Below, one piece after another: positions 16,526-23,867 of a stretch of 64,000 nt of DNA. Below the pieces are notes generated by a model. It made no database searches, was not told where the DNA came from, and saw nothing but the letters and a program-made list of their open reading frames with translations. The position numbers were made by a program, and so were the translations under genes. Source of the stretch: BOG-908 sp965198915 (lineage in GTDB: Bacteria > Pseudomonadota > Alphaproteobacteria > Acetobacterales > Acetobacteraceae); contig CBDAQC010000002.1 of NCBI GenBank assembly GCA_965198915.1, positions 1,488,001-1,552,000 on the forward strand, given 5' to 3'. The stretch's first letter is position 1; each line of letters opens with the position of its first letter.

Positions 16526-16682
16526 AAAAAAGAAGCAAAAAACTTTTGCTCCTCCGCCTGCATCGACGCGCGCGCTGATCCTGCAAGTGCGCGACTGGCA
16601 GGACTAGAGCGCACGTCGATGCAAGCGGGGGGATAAAAGTTTTTTGCTTCTTTTTTTCAAAAAAGAAGGCCTTCCTTCCTTC
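16504..16682. repeat. Composite palindromic repeat, full canonical copy
   Basis: Left arm GGCCTTCTTTTTTGAAAAAA then AGAAGCAAAAAACTTTTGCT; right arm is its reverse complement, AAAAGTTTTTTGCTTC then TTTTTTTCAAAAAAGAAGGC. The centre (about 95 bp) contains CCTGCATCGACG and CGTCGATGCAAG, also complementary. The first bases encode the gluQ C terminus. Confidence 0.9.
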
Positions 16683-16703
16683 CCCTCCGCTAAACACAAA
16701 CCA

Positions 16704-17705
16704 ATGCCAGACCAGCACCACAACTTCCTGGCCCCAGGCCACGACAGCGCCGAGCGCCGAAGCTGGGCCGTCATCTGGCTCTGCCTCGTCATGATGGCCG
16801 CCGAAATCACCGGGGGCTGGCTGTTCGGCTCGCTCGCCCTCATCGCGGACGGCCTGCACATGTCCACCCATGCCGGCGCCCTGCTGCTGGCGGCCCTCGC
16901 CTACCGCTACGCCCGCCGCCACAGCGCGGACCCGCGCTTCAGCTTCGGCACCGGCAAGTTCGGGGACCTCGCCGGCTTCACCAGCGCCATCGTGCTCGGC
17001 CTGATCGCCGTCCTGATCGGCTACGAGGCGTTGCAGCGCCTGTTCGCCCCGGTGCCCATACGCTACGCCGAAGCCATCCCCATCGCGTGCCTCGGCCTGA
17101 TCGTGAACATCGCCAGCGTGTGGCTGCTCAGCGGCGGCGCGCATGACCACCACGGCCACGCCCATGATCACCACGGCCACGCCCACGATCACCACGGCCA
17201 CGCGCGCGCCCACCACGATCACCACCACGGCGCGGCACACGAAAAGACCGGCCGCGACAACAACATGCGCGCCGCGATCGTGCACGTATTCGCCGATGCC
17301 GCCGTCTCCGTCCTGGTCATCGCCGGACTGTTCCTGGCCCGCGCGTTCGGCTGGCAATGGATCGATCCCGTGGTCGGCATCGTCGGCGCCGCGGTGATCG
17401 CCAGTTGGGCCTGGGGCCTGGTGCGTGACACCGGCGCCATCCTGCTGGACATGAACCCGGACCCCGCTCTGGCGGACGGCCTGCGCGCCACCATCGAGCG
17501 CGGCGGCGACCGCCTGTCCGATTTCCACCTATGGCGCCTGGGCCCCGGCCATCTCGGCGCCATCTTCGCCGTCCACACGGCGCAGCAGCGTGACAGTGCC
17601 TATTACCGGCAGAACCTCGCAGGGTTCTCCGCCCTGTCCCACCTCACCGTGGAAGTGCACTGCCACGCCCCGGCGGACCGACACGAAACCGCCATGAATA
17701 CCTAA
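16704..17705 (+). CDS. dmeF: Cation diffusion facilitator, DmeF-type Co/Ni exporter
   Basis: ATG at 16704, 333 residues; upstream codons of the open frame lie in the repeat arm. Six membrane segments are expected. Metal-site residues are visible as DGLHMSTHAGA in helix 2 and HVFADAAVS in helix 5, the HxxxD-type pairs of CDF proteins. Between helices 4 and 5 lies a His-rich loop built of three tandem HDHHGHA units and further HH pairs. The N terminus (HHNFLAPGHDSAERRSWAVI) and the sequence around FGTGKFGDLAG agree with the DmeF branch, which uses proton exchange to export Co2+ and Ni2+. No adjacent metal-sensing regulator is visible. Zinc as a substrate cannot be excluded. Confidence 0.85.
   Translation: MPDQHHNFLAPGHDSAERRSWAVIWLCLVMMAAEITGGWLFGSLALIADGLHMSTHAGALLLAALAYRYARRHSADPRFSFGTGKFGDLAGFTSAIVLGLIAVLIGYEALQRLFAPVPIRYAEAIPIACLGLIVNIASVWLLSGGAHDHHGHAHDHHGHAHDHHGHARAHHDHHHGAAHEKTGRDNNMRAAIVHVFADAAVSVLVIAGLFLARAFGWQWIDPVVGIVGAAVIASWAWGLVRDTGAILLDMNPDPALADGLRATIERGGDRLSDFHLWRLGPGHLGAIFAVHTAQQRDSAYYRQNLAGFSALSHLTVEVHCHAPADRHETAMNT
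17142..17205 (+). repeat. 21-bp tandem repeat encoding the His-rich loop
   Basis: Three consecutive 21-bp units encode HDHHGHA within the dmeF cytoplasmic loop. Sequences of the units differ at only a few positions. Confidence 0.85.
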
Positions 17706-17995
17706 CGCTAGCTTCGCTGGCCGCGCCCGCCCGCCCTGACCGGTTTGCCGCCGGACATGTCACGGAGCGGCACATGGATCGGCGGCGGTTTCCTAGGCGG
17801 AATGGCGGCAGGCGCCGTGGGCTGGGTAGCCGGTTTCCCGGCGGGCCGCACAGCGCGGCCGCACAGGCCTACGCCAACCCGGTCCCTGGTGACGGGTTTG
17901 ATCTCTGTTTGAGAACCCGGCCTGGAGAGTCGGCAGGCTATAATTTTCGAACTTCGTTGCCAGATGGCCGCCAACGCAAGTTGTCACACAGACAC
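17706..17995. other. Intergenic stretch with possible insertion-element remnant
   Basis: No gene can be supported here; short frames on both strands lack recognisable features. At 17911-17938 GAGAACCCGGCCTGGAGAGT and CGGCAGGC resembles the inside end of the 144-bp inverted-repeat element at 36855-36998 (AACCTGGCCTGGTGAGTCGG), so a decayed mobile-element end is possible. Confidence 0.4.
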
Positions 17996-19069
17996 TCAAA
18001 CTTCCCGCCCGCGCACCCTGGCGCGCACCGCGCGCAATGGCTTCTCCACCAGCGCGTGCAGCCACACCGCCATCCCAAGCGCGCCCACCACTGCCAGCGC
18101 ATAAGGTCCGGCCCCGCGCGACACGGACAGGCTGGCCAGCAAGGTCAGCACGATGCCGTGGCTAATATATAGCGGGTAGGACAGCTCCCCCAGGCGCTTG
18201 TCCCACGAACGCACCCAGCCAGACGGCGCCGGCGCGCGCGCCAGAACCAGCAGCGCGCCGAACAGCACGATCAGGATGGGCAACTGCCACGCAAGCACCG
18301 GATGCCCGCGCTCGCCGCACAGCACGAACGCCACCGGCACCAGCGCCGCCACGAACAGCAGATGCAGCCGCGCCCCGCGCCCGCCGCCCTGCCACGCCAG
18401 AAACGCGCATACCCCGAACGCGAAGAACGGGATGTTGAGGAGTTGCAGCCCGCCACCCGCCGCCCCGTATCGCCAATGCCGCCACAGAAACAAGGCGAAC
18501 GCCGCATACCCGCCGGCAAACGCCGCCGCCCCGATCGCCCGCCGCATCGCAGCCGCCCGGCCCCGCATCATCATCCAGCACGTCACAAACGCCACCAAAT
18601 AGAACGCGAACTCCACCCGCAGCGTCCAGGCGAATGGAATGAAGGAGAAATCCTGCCCGCTCAGCCGCCACGCCGGCAGCCCCGGCACGATCTCCAGCAC
18701 GGCGGCCAGCACCACGCGCCCCTGCCACGGCGGCAGCATCACCGGCGCGTCCAGCGGCACCAGCCGCCCCGCTGCGAACAGCCAGCTATCGACCAGTATG
18801 GAAACCGCCAGCGCCGCCAGATAGGGCGGCACCACCCGCAGCACCCGGTTGAGCAGAAACGCCCCGGGCCGGCCGGCGTAGAAACTGCCGGTCGCCTCCG
18901 CCACGATGAAGCCGGACAGCGCGAAGAACACCGCCACGGCGACCGCACCCAGCTCGAGCTGGTAGAACGTCTCGCGCGCGCCGCCTGGCAGCAGGAGCAG
19001 GCCGTGCTGCAGCAGCACCATCAGCGCGAGGGCGAAACGGAAGGCGCCGAAGGGGCGGTAGGTGTTCAT
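17996..19069 (-). CDS. Acyltransferase family 3 membrane protein (OafA-like)
   Basis: ATG at 19069, 357 residues with about ten hydrophobic segments. It begins YRPFGAFRFALALMVLLQHG, matching the first helix of acyltransferase 3 proteins, where an early Arg and a His close helix 1 and are needed for catalysis. FFALSGFIVAEATGS follows and LGELSYPLYISHGI occurs near the end, both standard family motifs. Such enzymes move acyl groups, often acetyl, onto sugars of O-antigen, exopolysaccharide or peptidoglycan at the outer side of the inner membrane. No periplasmic SGNH domain is present. It stands alone between two repeat-rich gaps. Confidence 0.85.
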   Translation of the reverse strand: MNTYRPFGAFRFALALMVLLQHGLLLLPGGARETFYQLELGAVAVAVFFALSGFIVAEATGSFYAGRPGAFLLNRVLRVVPPYLAALAVSILVDSWLFAAGRLVPLDAPVMLPPWQGRVVLAAVLEIVPGLPAWRLSGQDFSFIPFAWTLRVEFAFYLVAFVTCWMMMRGRAAAMRRAIGAAAFAGGYAAFALFLWRHWRYGAAGGGLQLLNIPFFAFGVCAFLAWQGGGRGARLHLLFVAALVPVAFVLCGERGHPVLAWQLPILIVLFGALLVLARAPAPSGWVRSWDKRLGELSYPLYISHGIVLTLLASLSVSRGAGPYALAVVGALGMAVWLHALVEKPLRAVRARVRGREV

Positions 19070-19077
19070 TGCCGAGG

Positions 19078-19256
19078 AAGAAAGGCCTTCTTTTTTGAAA
19101 AAGAAGCAAAAAACTTTTATCTCTCACGCCTGCATCAGGATCCGCGTCGGTTCTGCCGATACGCACGCCTGCAGAACATGACGGCACGCCCATGCCGCGG
19201 GAGAGACAAAAGCTTTTTGCTTCTTTTTCTCGAAAAAGGAGGCCTTGCTTGCTTAC
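19078..19256. repeat. Composite palindromic repeat, full copy
   Basis: Left arm GGCCTTCTTTTTTGAAAAAG then AAGCAAAAAACTTTT; right arm AAAAGCTTTTTGCTTC then TTTTTCTCGAAAAAGGAGGC. The centre has CCTGCATCAGG, a GTTCTGCCGAT/CTGCAGAAC pair and GCCGCGGGAGAG. It lies upstream of the acyltransferase and downstream of the SCP2 gene. Confidence 0.85.
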
Positions 19257-19260
19257 TTGC

Positions 19261-19557
19261 CTACTTCAAAACCCCAGCCAGCTTCATCGCAATCCCCGTA
19301 TTCCCCTTCACCTTCAGCTTGCCCGTCATGAACGCCATCGTCGCATCCAACTGGCCGTTCATGATCTTCGTCAGGTCGTCCGGGCTGATCACCAGCGTGC
19401 AATCCGCGTCGCCGTCGTCATGGCTCATCACCGCCGGCTTCTGCGTGCCGTCGATGAACAGCCGGTCGTCACCGAAGTCGAACTTCAGCTTGGCGTCCAA
19501 TTCGCTGAACTGCTCCAGCCGGCCGCCAAACGCGGTTTCGATGTCGGCTACGCTCAT
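19261..19557 (-). CDS. SCP2 sterol-binding-domain protein
   Basis: ATG at 19557, 98 residues; the much longer open frame through the nagA region is antisense noise. Sequence features such as LDAKLKFDFGDDRLFIDGTQ, ADCTLVISPDDLTKIMNGQLD and AMAFMTGKLKVKGN are typical of stand-alone SCP2 domains, small soluble proteins that bind hydrophobic ligands such as fatty acyl chains. The exact ligand is unknown in bacteria. It is divergent from nagA with 78 bp between the starts. Confidence 0.9.
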   Translation of the reverse strand: MSVADIETAFGGRLEQFSELDAKLKFDFGDDRLFIDGTQKPAVMSHDDGDADCTLVISPDDLTKIMNGQLDATMAFMTGKLKVKGNTGIAMKLAGVLK

Positions 19558-19635
19558 AGAAGATTCCTCATGCGTGAAACTGCGCCGGACGGTAACGGCG
19601 TGGCATAAGCGTGTAAACCGACCACGGACTCCGGC

Positions 19636-20793
19636 ATGACCGCCACCTTCCTCACCGGCGCCAGCCTGCTCGCCCACGGCGACTGGCGCCAGGACCTCGG
19701 CGTGCTGATCGAAGGCACCCGCATCCACGCCGTCCTGCCCCACACCGCCCGCCCCGCCGCCACCCACGTAACCCTGCCGCCCGGCACCCTGCTCTCCCCC
19801 GGCCTGATAGACCTGCAAGTCAACGGCGGCGGCGGCCTGCTCTTCAACGACCAGCCGGACCAGGCCACCGCGCGCGCCATCGCCGCCGCCCACCGCCGCC
19901 TCGGCACCACGTCCATCCTGCCCACCCTGATCACCGACACGCCGGCCGCCATGCGCGCCGCCGCCGCCATCCGCACCGAACCCGGCATACTCGGCCTGCA
20001 TTTCGAAGGCCCCTTCCTCAGCCCGGATCGCCCCGGCGTGCACCGCCCCGAGCTGATACGCGCCCCGAACGAGTCCGACCTGGCCTTCCTCGAGTCGCTC
20101 GCCCGCATCACCCCGCTCCTGCTGACCGTCGCCCCGGAAACCGTGCCGGACGCCCAGCTCGCCCGCCTGGCCGCCGCCGGCATCACCCTGTCCGCCGGCC
20201 ACAGTGCAGCCAGCTCCGAGCGCACCGGCGCGGCCCTGGAAGCCGGCATCACCGGCTTCACCCACCTCTTCAACGCCATGCCGCCGCTGGCCGCCCGCGC
20301 GCCTGGAGTCGCCGCCGCCGCCTTGTCCCACCCGCAATCCTGGTGCGGCGTCATCGCCGACGGCATCCATGTCCACCCGGCCATGCTTCGCCTGTTGCTC
20401 GCCACCAAACCCGGCCGCGTGTTCCTCGTCTCGGACGCCATGCCCCCCACCGGCACCGCCGCCACCACCTTCCAGCTCCAGGGCCGCGCCATCCACCGCG
20501 AAGCCGGCGCACTGCGCACCGAGGACGGCACGCTGGCCGGCGCAGACATCTGCCTGGCCGACGCCGTCCGTTTCTGCGTCCGCACCCTGAGCCTGACCGC
20601 CGCCCAGGCCCTGACCCTGGCCACCGCGGCGCCCGCCGCCTTCCTGGGCGCCACGACCACACACGGCGCCATCGCCCCAGGGCAGCAGGCGGACCTCCTC
20701 CTGCTCACCCCGGACCTGGACGTGCTCGGCACCTGGCTTGCCGGCGCCTGGGCAGGCGAACCAGGCATCCTGCCGGCACTTCAGGCCGCATGA
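19636..20793 (+). CDS. nagA: N-acetylglucosamine-6-phosphate deacetylase
   Basis: ATG at 19636, 385 residues, a usual length for NagA. It removes the acetyl group of GlcNAc-6-phosphate in amino-sugar and cell-wall recycling. Metal and catalytic residues appear in order: LSPGLIDLQVNGGGG, GLHFEGPFLSP with the metal-linked Glu, AGHS with a His ligand, THLFNAMPP with the next His, GVIADGIHVHP, and the catalytic Asp in FLVSDAMPPTG. The stop overlaps the next start by 4 bp (ATGA), so the pair is translationally coupled. A ROK-type sugar kinase at 53.2 kb could supply its substrate, but no NagB is seen. Confidence 0.93.
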   Translation: MTATFLTGASLLAHGDWRQDLGVLIEGTRIHAVLPHTARPAATHVTLPPGTLLSPGLIDLQVNGGGGLLFNDQPDQATARAIAAAHRRLGTTSILPTLITDTPAAMRAAAAIRTEPGILGLHFEGPFLSPDRPGVHRPELIRAPNESDLAFLESLARITPLLLTVAPETVPDAQLARLAAAGITLSAGHSAASSERTGAALEAGITGFTHLFNAMPPLAARAPGVAAAALSHPQSWCGVIADGIHVHPAMLRLLLATKPGRVFLVSDAMPPTGTAATTFQLQGRAIHREAGALRTEDGTLAGADICLADAVRFCVRTLSLTAAQALTLATAAPAAFLGATTTHGAIAPGQQADLLLLTPDLDVLGTWLAGAWAGEPGILPALQAA

Positions 20794-21749
20794 CCACGCC
20801 AGAGACCGACCGCTTCGCCACCTACGTCGCAACCCTAGGCCGCGGCCCCGGCCGCTCCCGCGCGCTGACCCGCGCCGAGGCCCAGGACGCCATGACCCTG
20901 CTCCTGGAAGGCCGGGCCGACCCGGTGCAGACCGGCGCCTTCCTGATGCTGCTCCGCTACCGCGGCGAGGACCCAGAGGAGATCACCGGCCTGGTGCAGG
21001 CCGCCGCCATCGCCACCCGCATCCCCGATACCCAGGCGGACCTGGACTGGCCCTCCTACGGCGCCGGCCGTACTCGCGGCGCGCCGTGGTTCCTGCTCGC
21101 CGCCCTGGCCCTCGCCCAATCCGGCACACGAATCCTGATGCACGGCACCAACGAGTTCACCGGCGGCATCACCGTGCCGGACGCTCTTGCCCGCCTGGGC
21201 GGCACCGCCGCCGCAAGCCCCGCGGACGCCGCTGCCCGGCTCGCCCGCCACCGCTTCGCCTACGTACCCGCCGCCACGCTCAGCCCAACCCTCGCCCACC
21301 TGCTCGGCCTGCGCCGCCTGCTCGGCTTGCGCTCCCCGCTGAACACGGTCGCCCGACTGCTGAACCCCGCAGGCGCGCTTGCCGGCGTCGACGGCGTGTT
21401 CCACCCCCCCTACATCGAAACCCATCTGGCCGTCGCCGAACGGCTGGCCCGGCCGCGCCTGCTGGTCCTGAAAGGCGGCGGCGGCGAAGCCGAACGCAAC
21501 CCGCGCCGCCCCACCACCGCCCATCTCTGGACCTTGGCCTTCGGCCGGCAGGAGCTCACCCTGCCGGCGCTCGACGTGGGCGAGCCGGCAGGCGAGGAGC
21601 CGGACATCGCCGACCTCTGGTTCGGGCGCGTGCGCCACCAGGAGACGGAGGCACGCGTGATCGGCACGATCGAGCTGGGGTTGATCTCGCTTGGGAGGGA
21701 GGGGGATGCGCGGAGTATCTGGCAGGCGAGGCAAGCAGTCTTTGCTTGA
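20790..21749 (+). CDS. TrpD-like glycosyl transferase family protein (YbiB type)
   Basis: ATG at 20790 overlapping the nagA stop, 319 residues. The fold is that of anthranilate phosphoribosyltransferase: an N-terminal helical bundle (EAQDAMTLLLEGRADPVQTGAFLMLLRYRGE) and a C-terminal domain with RILMHGTNEFTGGITVPDALARLGG. The glycine-rich PRPP site of true TrpD is altered, and no trp genes are near, so it belongs to the TrpD2/YbiB branch, whose Escherichia coli member binds nucleic acid. Biological role unknown. The last residues (QARQAVFA) run into a degenerate repeat arm. Confidence 0.75.
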   Translation: MTTPETDRFATYVATLGRGPGRSRALTRAEAQDAMTLLLEGRADPVQTGAFLMLLRYRGEDPEEITGLVQAAAIATRIPDTQADLDWPSYGAGRTRGAPWFLLAALALAQSGTRILMHGTNEFTGGITVPDALARLGGTAAASPADAAARLARHRFAYVPAATLSPTLAHLLGLRRLLGLRSPLNTVARLLNPAGALAGVDGVFHPPYIETHLAVAERLARPRLLVLKGGGGEAERNPRRPTTAHLWTLAFGRQELTLPALDVGEPAGEEPDIADLWFGRVRHQETEARVIGTIELGLISLGREGDARSIWQARQAVFA

Positions 21750-21776
21750 AAGAAAGACCAGAAAAACTGGCTGGTC
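21733..21776. repeat. Composite palindromic repeat, degenerate single arm
   Basis: GTCTTTGCTTGAAAGAAAGA followed by CCAGAAAAACTGGCTGGTC keeps the arm's order (hairpin, then AAAAACT block) with many changes. It overlaps the final codons and stop of the TrpD-like gene. Confidence 0.45.
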
Positions 21777-21838
21777 ATTGCAAAAACGCAAATGTCTCTT
21801 ATTGCAATTCGTCGCGGGAACGCATTAACTCCGAGCGA

Positions 21839-22803
21839 ATGTGCAACGGGGCGATCGTGCAAGCTGCCAAACTTCTCTGCTGCGCCTGCAGTATGATCGC
21901 AATACTCAGCCACGGCGCTGGTGCACAAAGCTTCATGCCGGGCACGCCCGACAGCGCTAAAGGGGATCAGTTGCCGCGGATTTGCGCACGCAATGGGCAG
22001 CGCGGGAGGCGGCCGGCGAGACGCCCGATACTATTGTGGAACCCTCGATCTCCTCAGGCATGATCCTGACGCCCACGATCGACGTGACAAAAGCCCCTGG
22101 CACGCCCGCGATCGAGCTCACGCTAAAGGCCGGCACTGTCGGAGCGGCATTTGTAACGCTTGGGATCGAATCACCATCGCATATGCATTTCTACCAGAAC
22201 AGCGGCGGCCTCACGATTGCGCCGTATCCCAAGGAGACATCTTCGGAAACCGTGAAGTTCCAGCTCGGCTACCCGTTCGCCGACGGATCTAGCAGCCTCT
22301 ACACGGCGCCGGGCGCGTGGCAGCTTTATACATTGAACATTATCAGCAACGATGGGACAAACATTACCTATTCAGGCCAAACCCTGGCGGCCCTGTTTCC
22401 CAGTCTGGTGGTCAATGTGCAGAATAGCGCCACACCCGATACGACACCGCCGTCCATCGGAAAAGGCACGGTCCTCACGCCTGACGTGAGCGCAAGCGGC
22501 AGCTCGCCCTATTTCGCCATCCGCCTCGCAGCGCATGACAAAGTCTCGGGCGTGTCGTCCGTGGGCGTTGTGGTGGCCAACGAAGCGAACACTTTCGGCT
22601 TCCAGACGAACAGCAATGTCGGCCTGCCGGCAACCAGCGCCAACGTGGTTTCATATGCCATGCTTCCGGCCGGCACGGCACCCGGCACTTACAATATCAA
22701 TACGATCTTCGTGTGCGACTTCGCCGGAAACTGCAATATTCTGAATACGCCGGCGCAGGTCGGCGCCGCACTCGGAGCGACCACCTTCCAGGTTACGCCC
22801 TGA
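21839..22803 (+). CDS. Secreted hypothetical protein with an apparent frameshift
   Basis: The main frame, 21982-22803, would start at TTG and give 273 residues without a signal peptide. Directly upstream, in a different frame, ATG 21839 opens a clean signal peptide (AKLLCCACSMIAILSHGAGAQS) and runs on to about 21970. A single missing base in CAGTTGCCGCGGATTTGCGC would join them as QLP-ADLRTQWAAREAAGETPDT. So either the gene is broken, or there is a sequence error. The mature protein is Ser/Thr/Gly-rich with two halves of beta-sandwich character; DTTPPSIGKGTVLTP and LAAHDKVSGVSSVGVVV resemble bacterial Ig-like adhesion segments. GC content is lower than that of neighbours. No function recognised. 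Confidence 0.6.
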
Positions 22804-22962
22804 CTGCAAGTGCAAGGCGGCTGAACTGTTCTGACGCGTCACTCCCATCGGCAGCATGGCGCCCTCCCCGGCGACGATCAGCTTACGCTGGGGCCGCAAC
22901 CCCGGTCGTCCGGCCAGCAGATTAGGACGCCTGGCGCCAAGGACGTCCGCAGGCGCGAGCCA

Positions 22963-23012
22963 AAAGGCTGTCGGCTCTTTTTTCTCCGGACGAAGCTCTT
23001 TCTTCCTTCTAC
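22963..23012. repeat. Composite palindromic repeat, degenerate arm
   Basis: GGCTCTTTTTTCTCCGGACG followed by AAGCTCTTTCTTCC retains the T-rich arm only in outline. It lies 50 bp upstream of ftsB. Confidence 0.35.
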
Positions 23013-23059
23013 AAACCCCAAAACCCCGCTAAACTCCTTCCAAGCCCAGGAGACTCCGC

Positions 23060-23389
23060 GTGAACATAGTCCGCGCCGCCAAGCGGTTCGCCATCGCCGC
23101 CATCCCTCCCGTGCTCTTCCTTTCCCTCGCCGGCTATTTCGGCTGGAACGCCCTGCGCGGCGATCACGGCCTGCGCTCCTACGCGCTGCGCCAGCAGCAA
23201 CTCATACGCGCCACCGCGGAGCTGAAAGCCGCCGAAACCGAGCGGGACGCCTGGGAGACACGCGTGGCAGGCTTGCGCGCCAACCACATAGACCCGGATA
23301 CGCTGGACGAGCGCGCGCGCGCGATGCTCAACCTCGCCGACCCGAACGACGTGGTTGTCCCCTACGGCCAGGGCAACAAGCTGTTCTAG
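23060..23389 (+). CDS. ftsB: Septum formation initiator, FtsB/DivIC family
   Basis: A GTG at 23060 with AGGAG 8 bp upstream; 109 residues. One N-terminal membrane segment (FAIAAIPPVLFLSLAGYFGWNAL) is followed by a short coiled coil (LRQQQLIRATAELKAAETERDAWETRVAGLR) and the conserved DTLDERARAMLNLADPNDVVV end. FtsB joins FtsL and FtsQ in the divisome and helps activate septal peptidoglycan synthesis. In many alphaproteobacteria the gene sits directly before pdhA; here 1.7 kb on the opposite strand separates them. Confidence 0.88.
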   Translation: MNIVRAAKRFAIAAIPPVLFLSLAGYFGWNALRGDHGLRSYALRQQQLIRATAELKAAETERDAWETRVAGLRANHIDPDTLDERARAMLNLADPNDVVVPYGQGNKLF

Positions 23390-23399
23390 CCGCCCAACC

Positions 23400-23867
23400 C
23401 TAGCCTGTCCTTGGCTGCAGCCAGGCTGACCGCCGGAACAGGTGAACCAGCAACGGTGTCGTGGCCAGGCACAGCAAGCACAGCGCCAGCCACAGCCACA
23501 CGGCAATGCGCGCTTCGTCGCCGCACCCCGCGCCGGCGCACCTGTTCGCCAAAGCCGCCGCCAGCACGCAGGCGCTCCCCACGCCCAGCAACGGCAGGCA
23601 GCCCACCACCGCGCGCAGCAACGCCGTCGCCCCCCGGCCGCCATCCGGCCTGCTGGCAAGCACCACCCGGCGCAACCCCTCCACAGCGGCCGCGAAGGCG
23701 AAGCCGGCAAATGCCGCACCGGTGTTCACCGCATTGCTCCAGCCGCCCGACACGGCCGCCACGCCGGTGACCAGCCCGGCCGCGTAAAACCAGGACGGCA
23801 GCAGCAACCCCAGCGCGCAGCGTGCCGCGTCGCCCGGTCCCACGGCCATCCCGCCGGGCGCGCTCAC
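23400..23867 (-). CDS. Four-helix membrane protein of unknown function
   Basis: GTG at 23867 overlaps the stop of the upstream gene (GTGA), giving 155 residues; the longer frame is antisense to that gene's codons. Four hydrophobic segments are visible: ALGLLLPSWFYAAGLVTGVAAV, AFAGFAFAAAVEGL, ALLRAVVGCLPLLGVGSACVLAAALA and IAVWLWLALCLLCLATTPLLVHL. It ends 10 bp from the ftsB stop, converging on it. Not recognised. Tight coupling to a larger protein with a hydrophobic hairpin recalls effector-immunity pairs for pore-formers, where immunity proteins have three or four helices; this is a hypothesis only. Confidence 0.65.
   Translation of the reverse strand: MSAPGGMAVGPGDAARCALGLLLPSWFYAAGLVTGVAAVSGGWSNAVNTGAAFAGFAFAAAVEGLRRVVLASRPDGGRGATALLRAVVGCLPLLGVGSACVLAAALANRCAGAGCGDEARIAVWLWLALCLLCLATTPLLVHLFRRSAWLQPRTG

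Noticed and set aside
17757..17924. Short plus-strand frame with a Gly/Ala-rich helix (GGGFLGGMAAGAVGW)
   Set aside because: Looks like a membrane helix or Tat-like leader, but it has no ribosome site and stops after about 55 codons; could be a gene remnant at most.
19558..20832. Long minus-strand frame running through nagA into the SCP2 gene
   Set aside because: Only its last 98 codons are protein-like (SCP2); the remainder is antisense to nagA.
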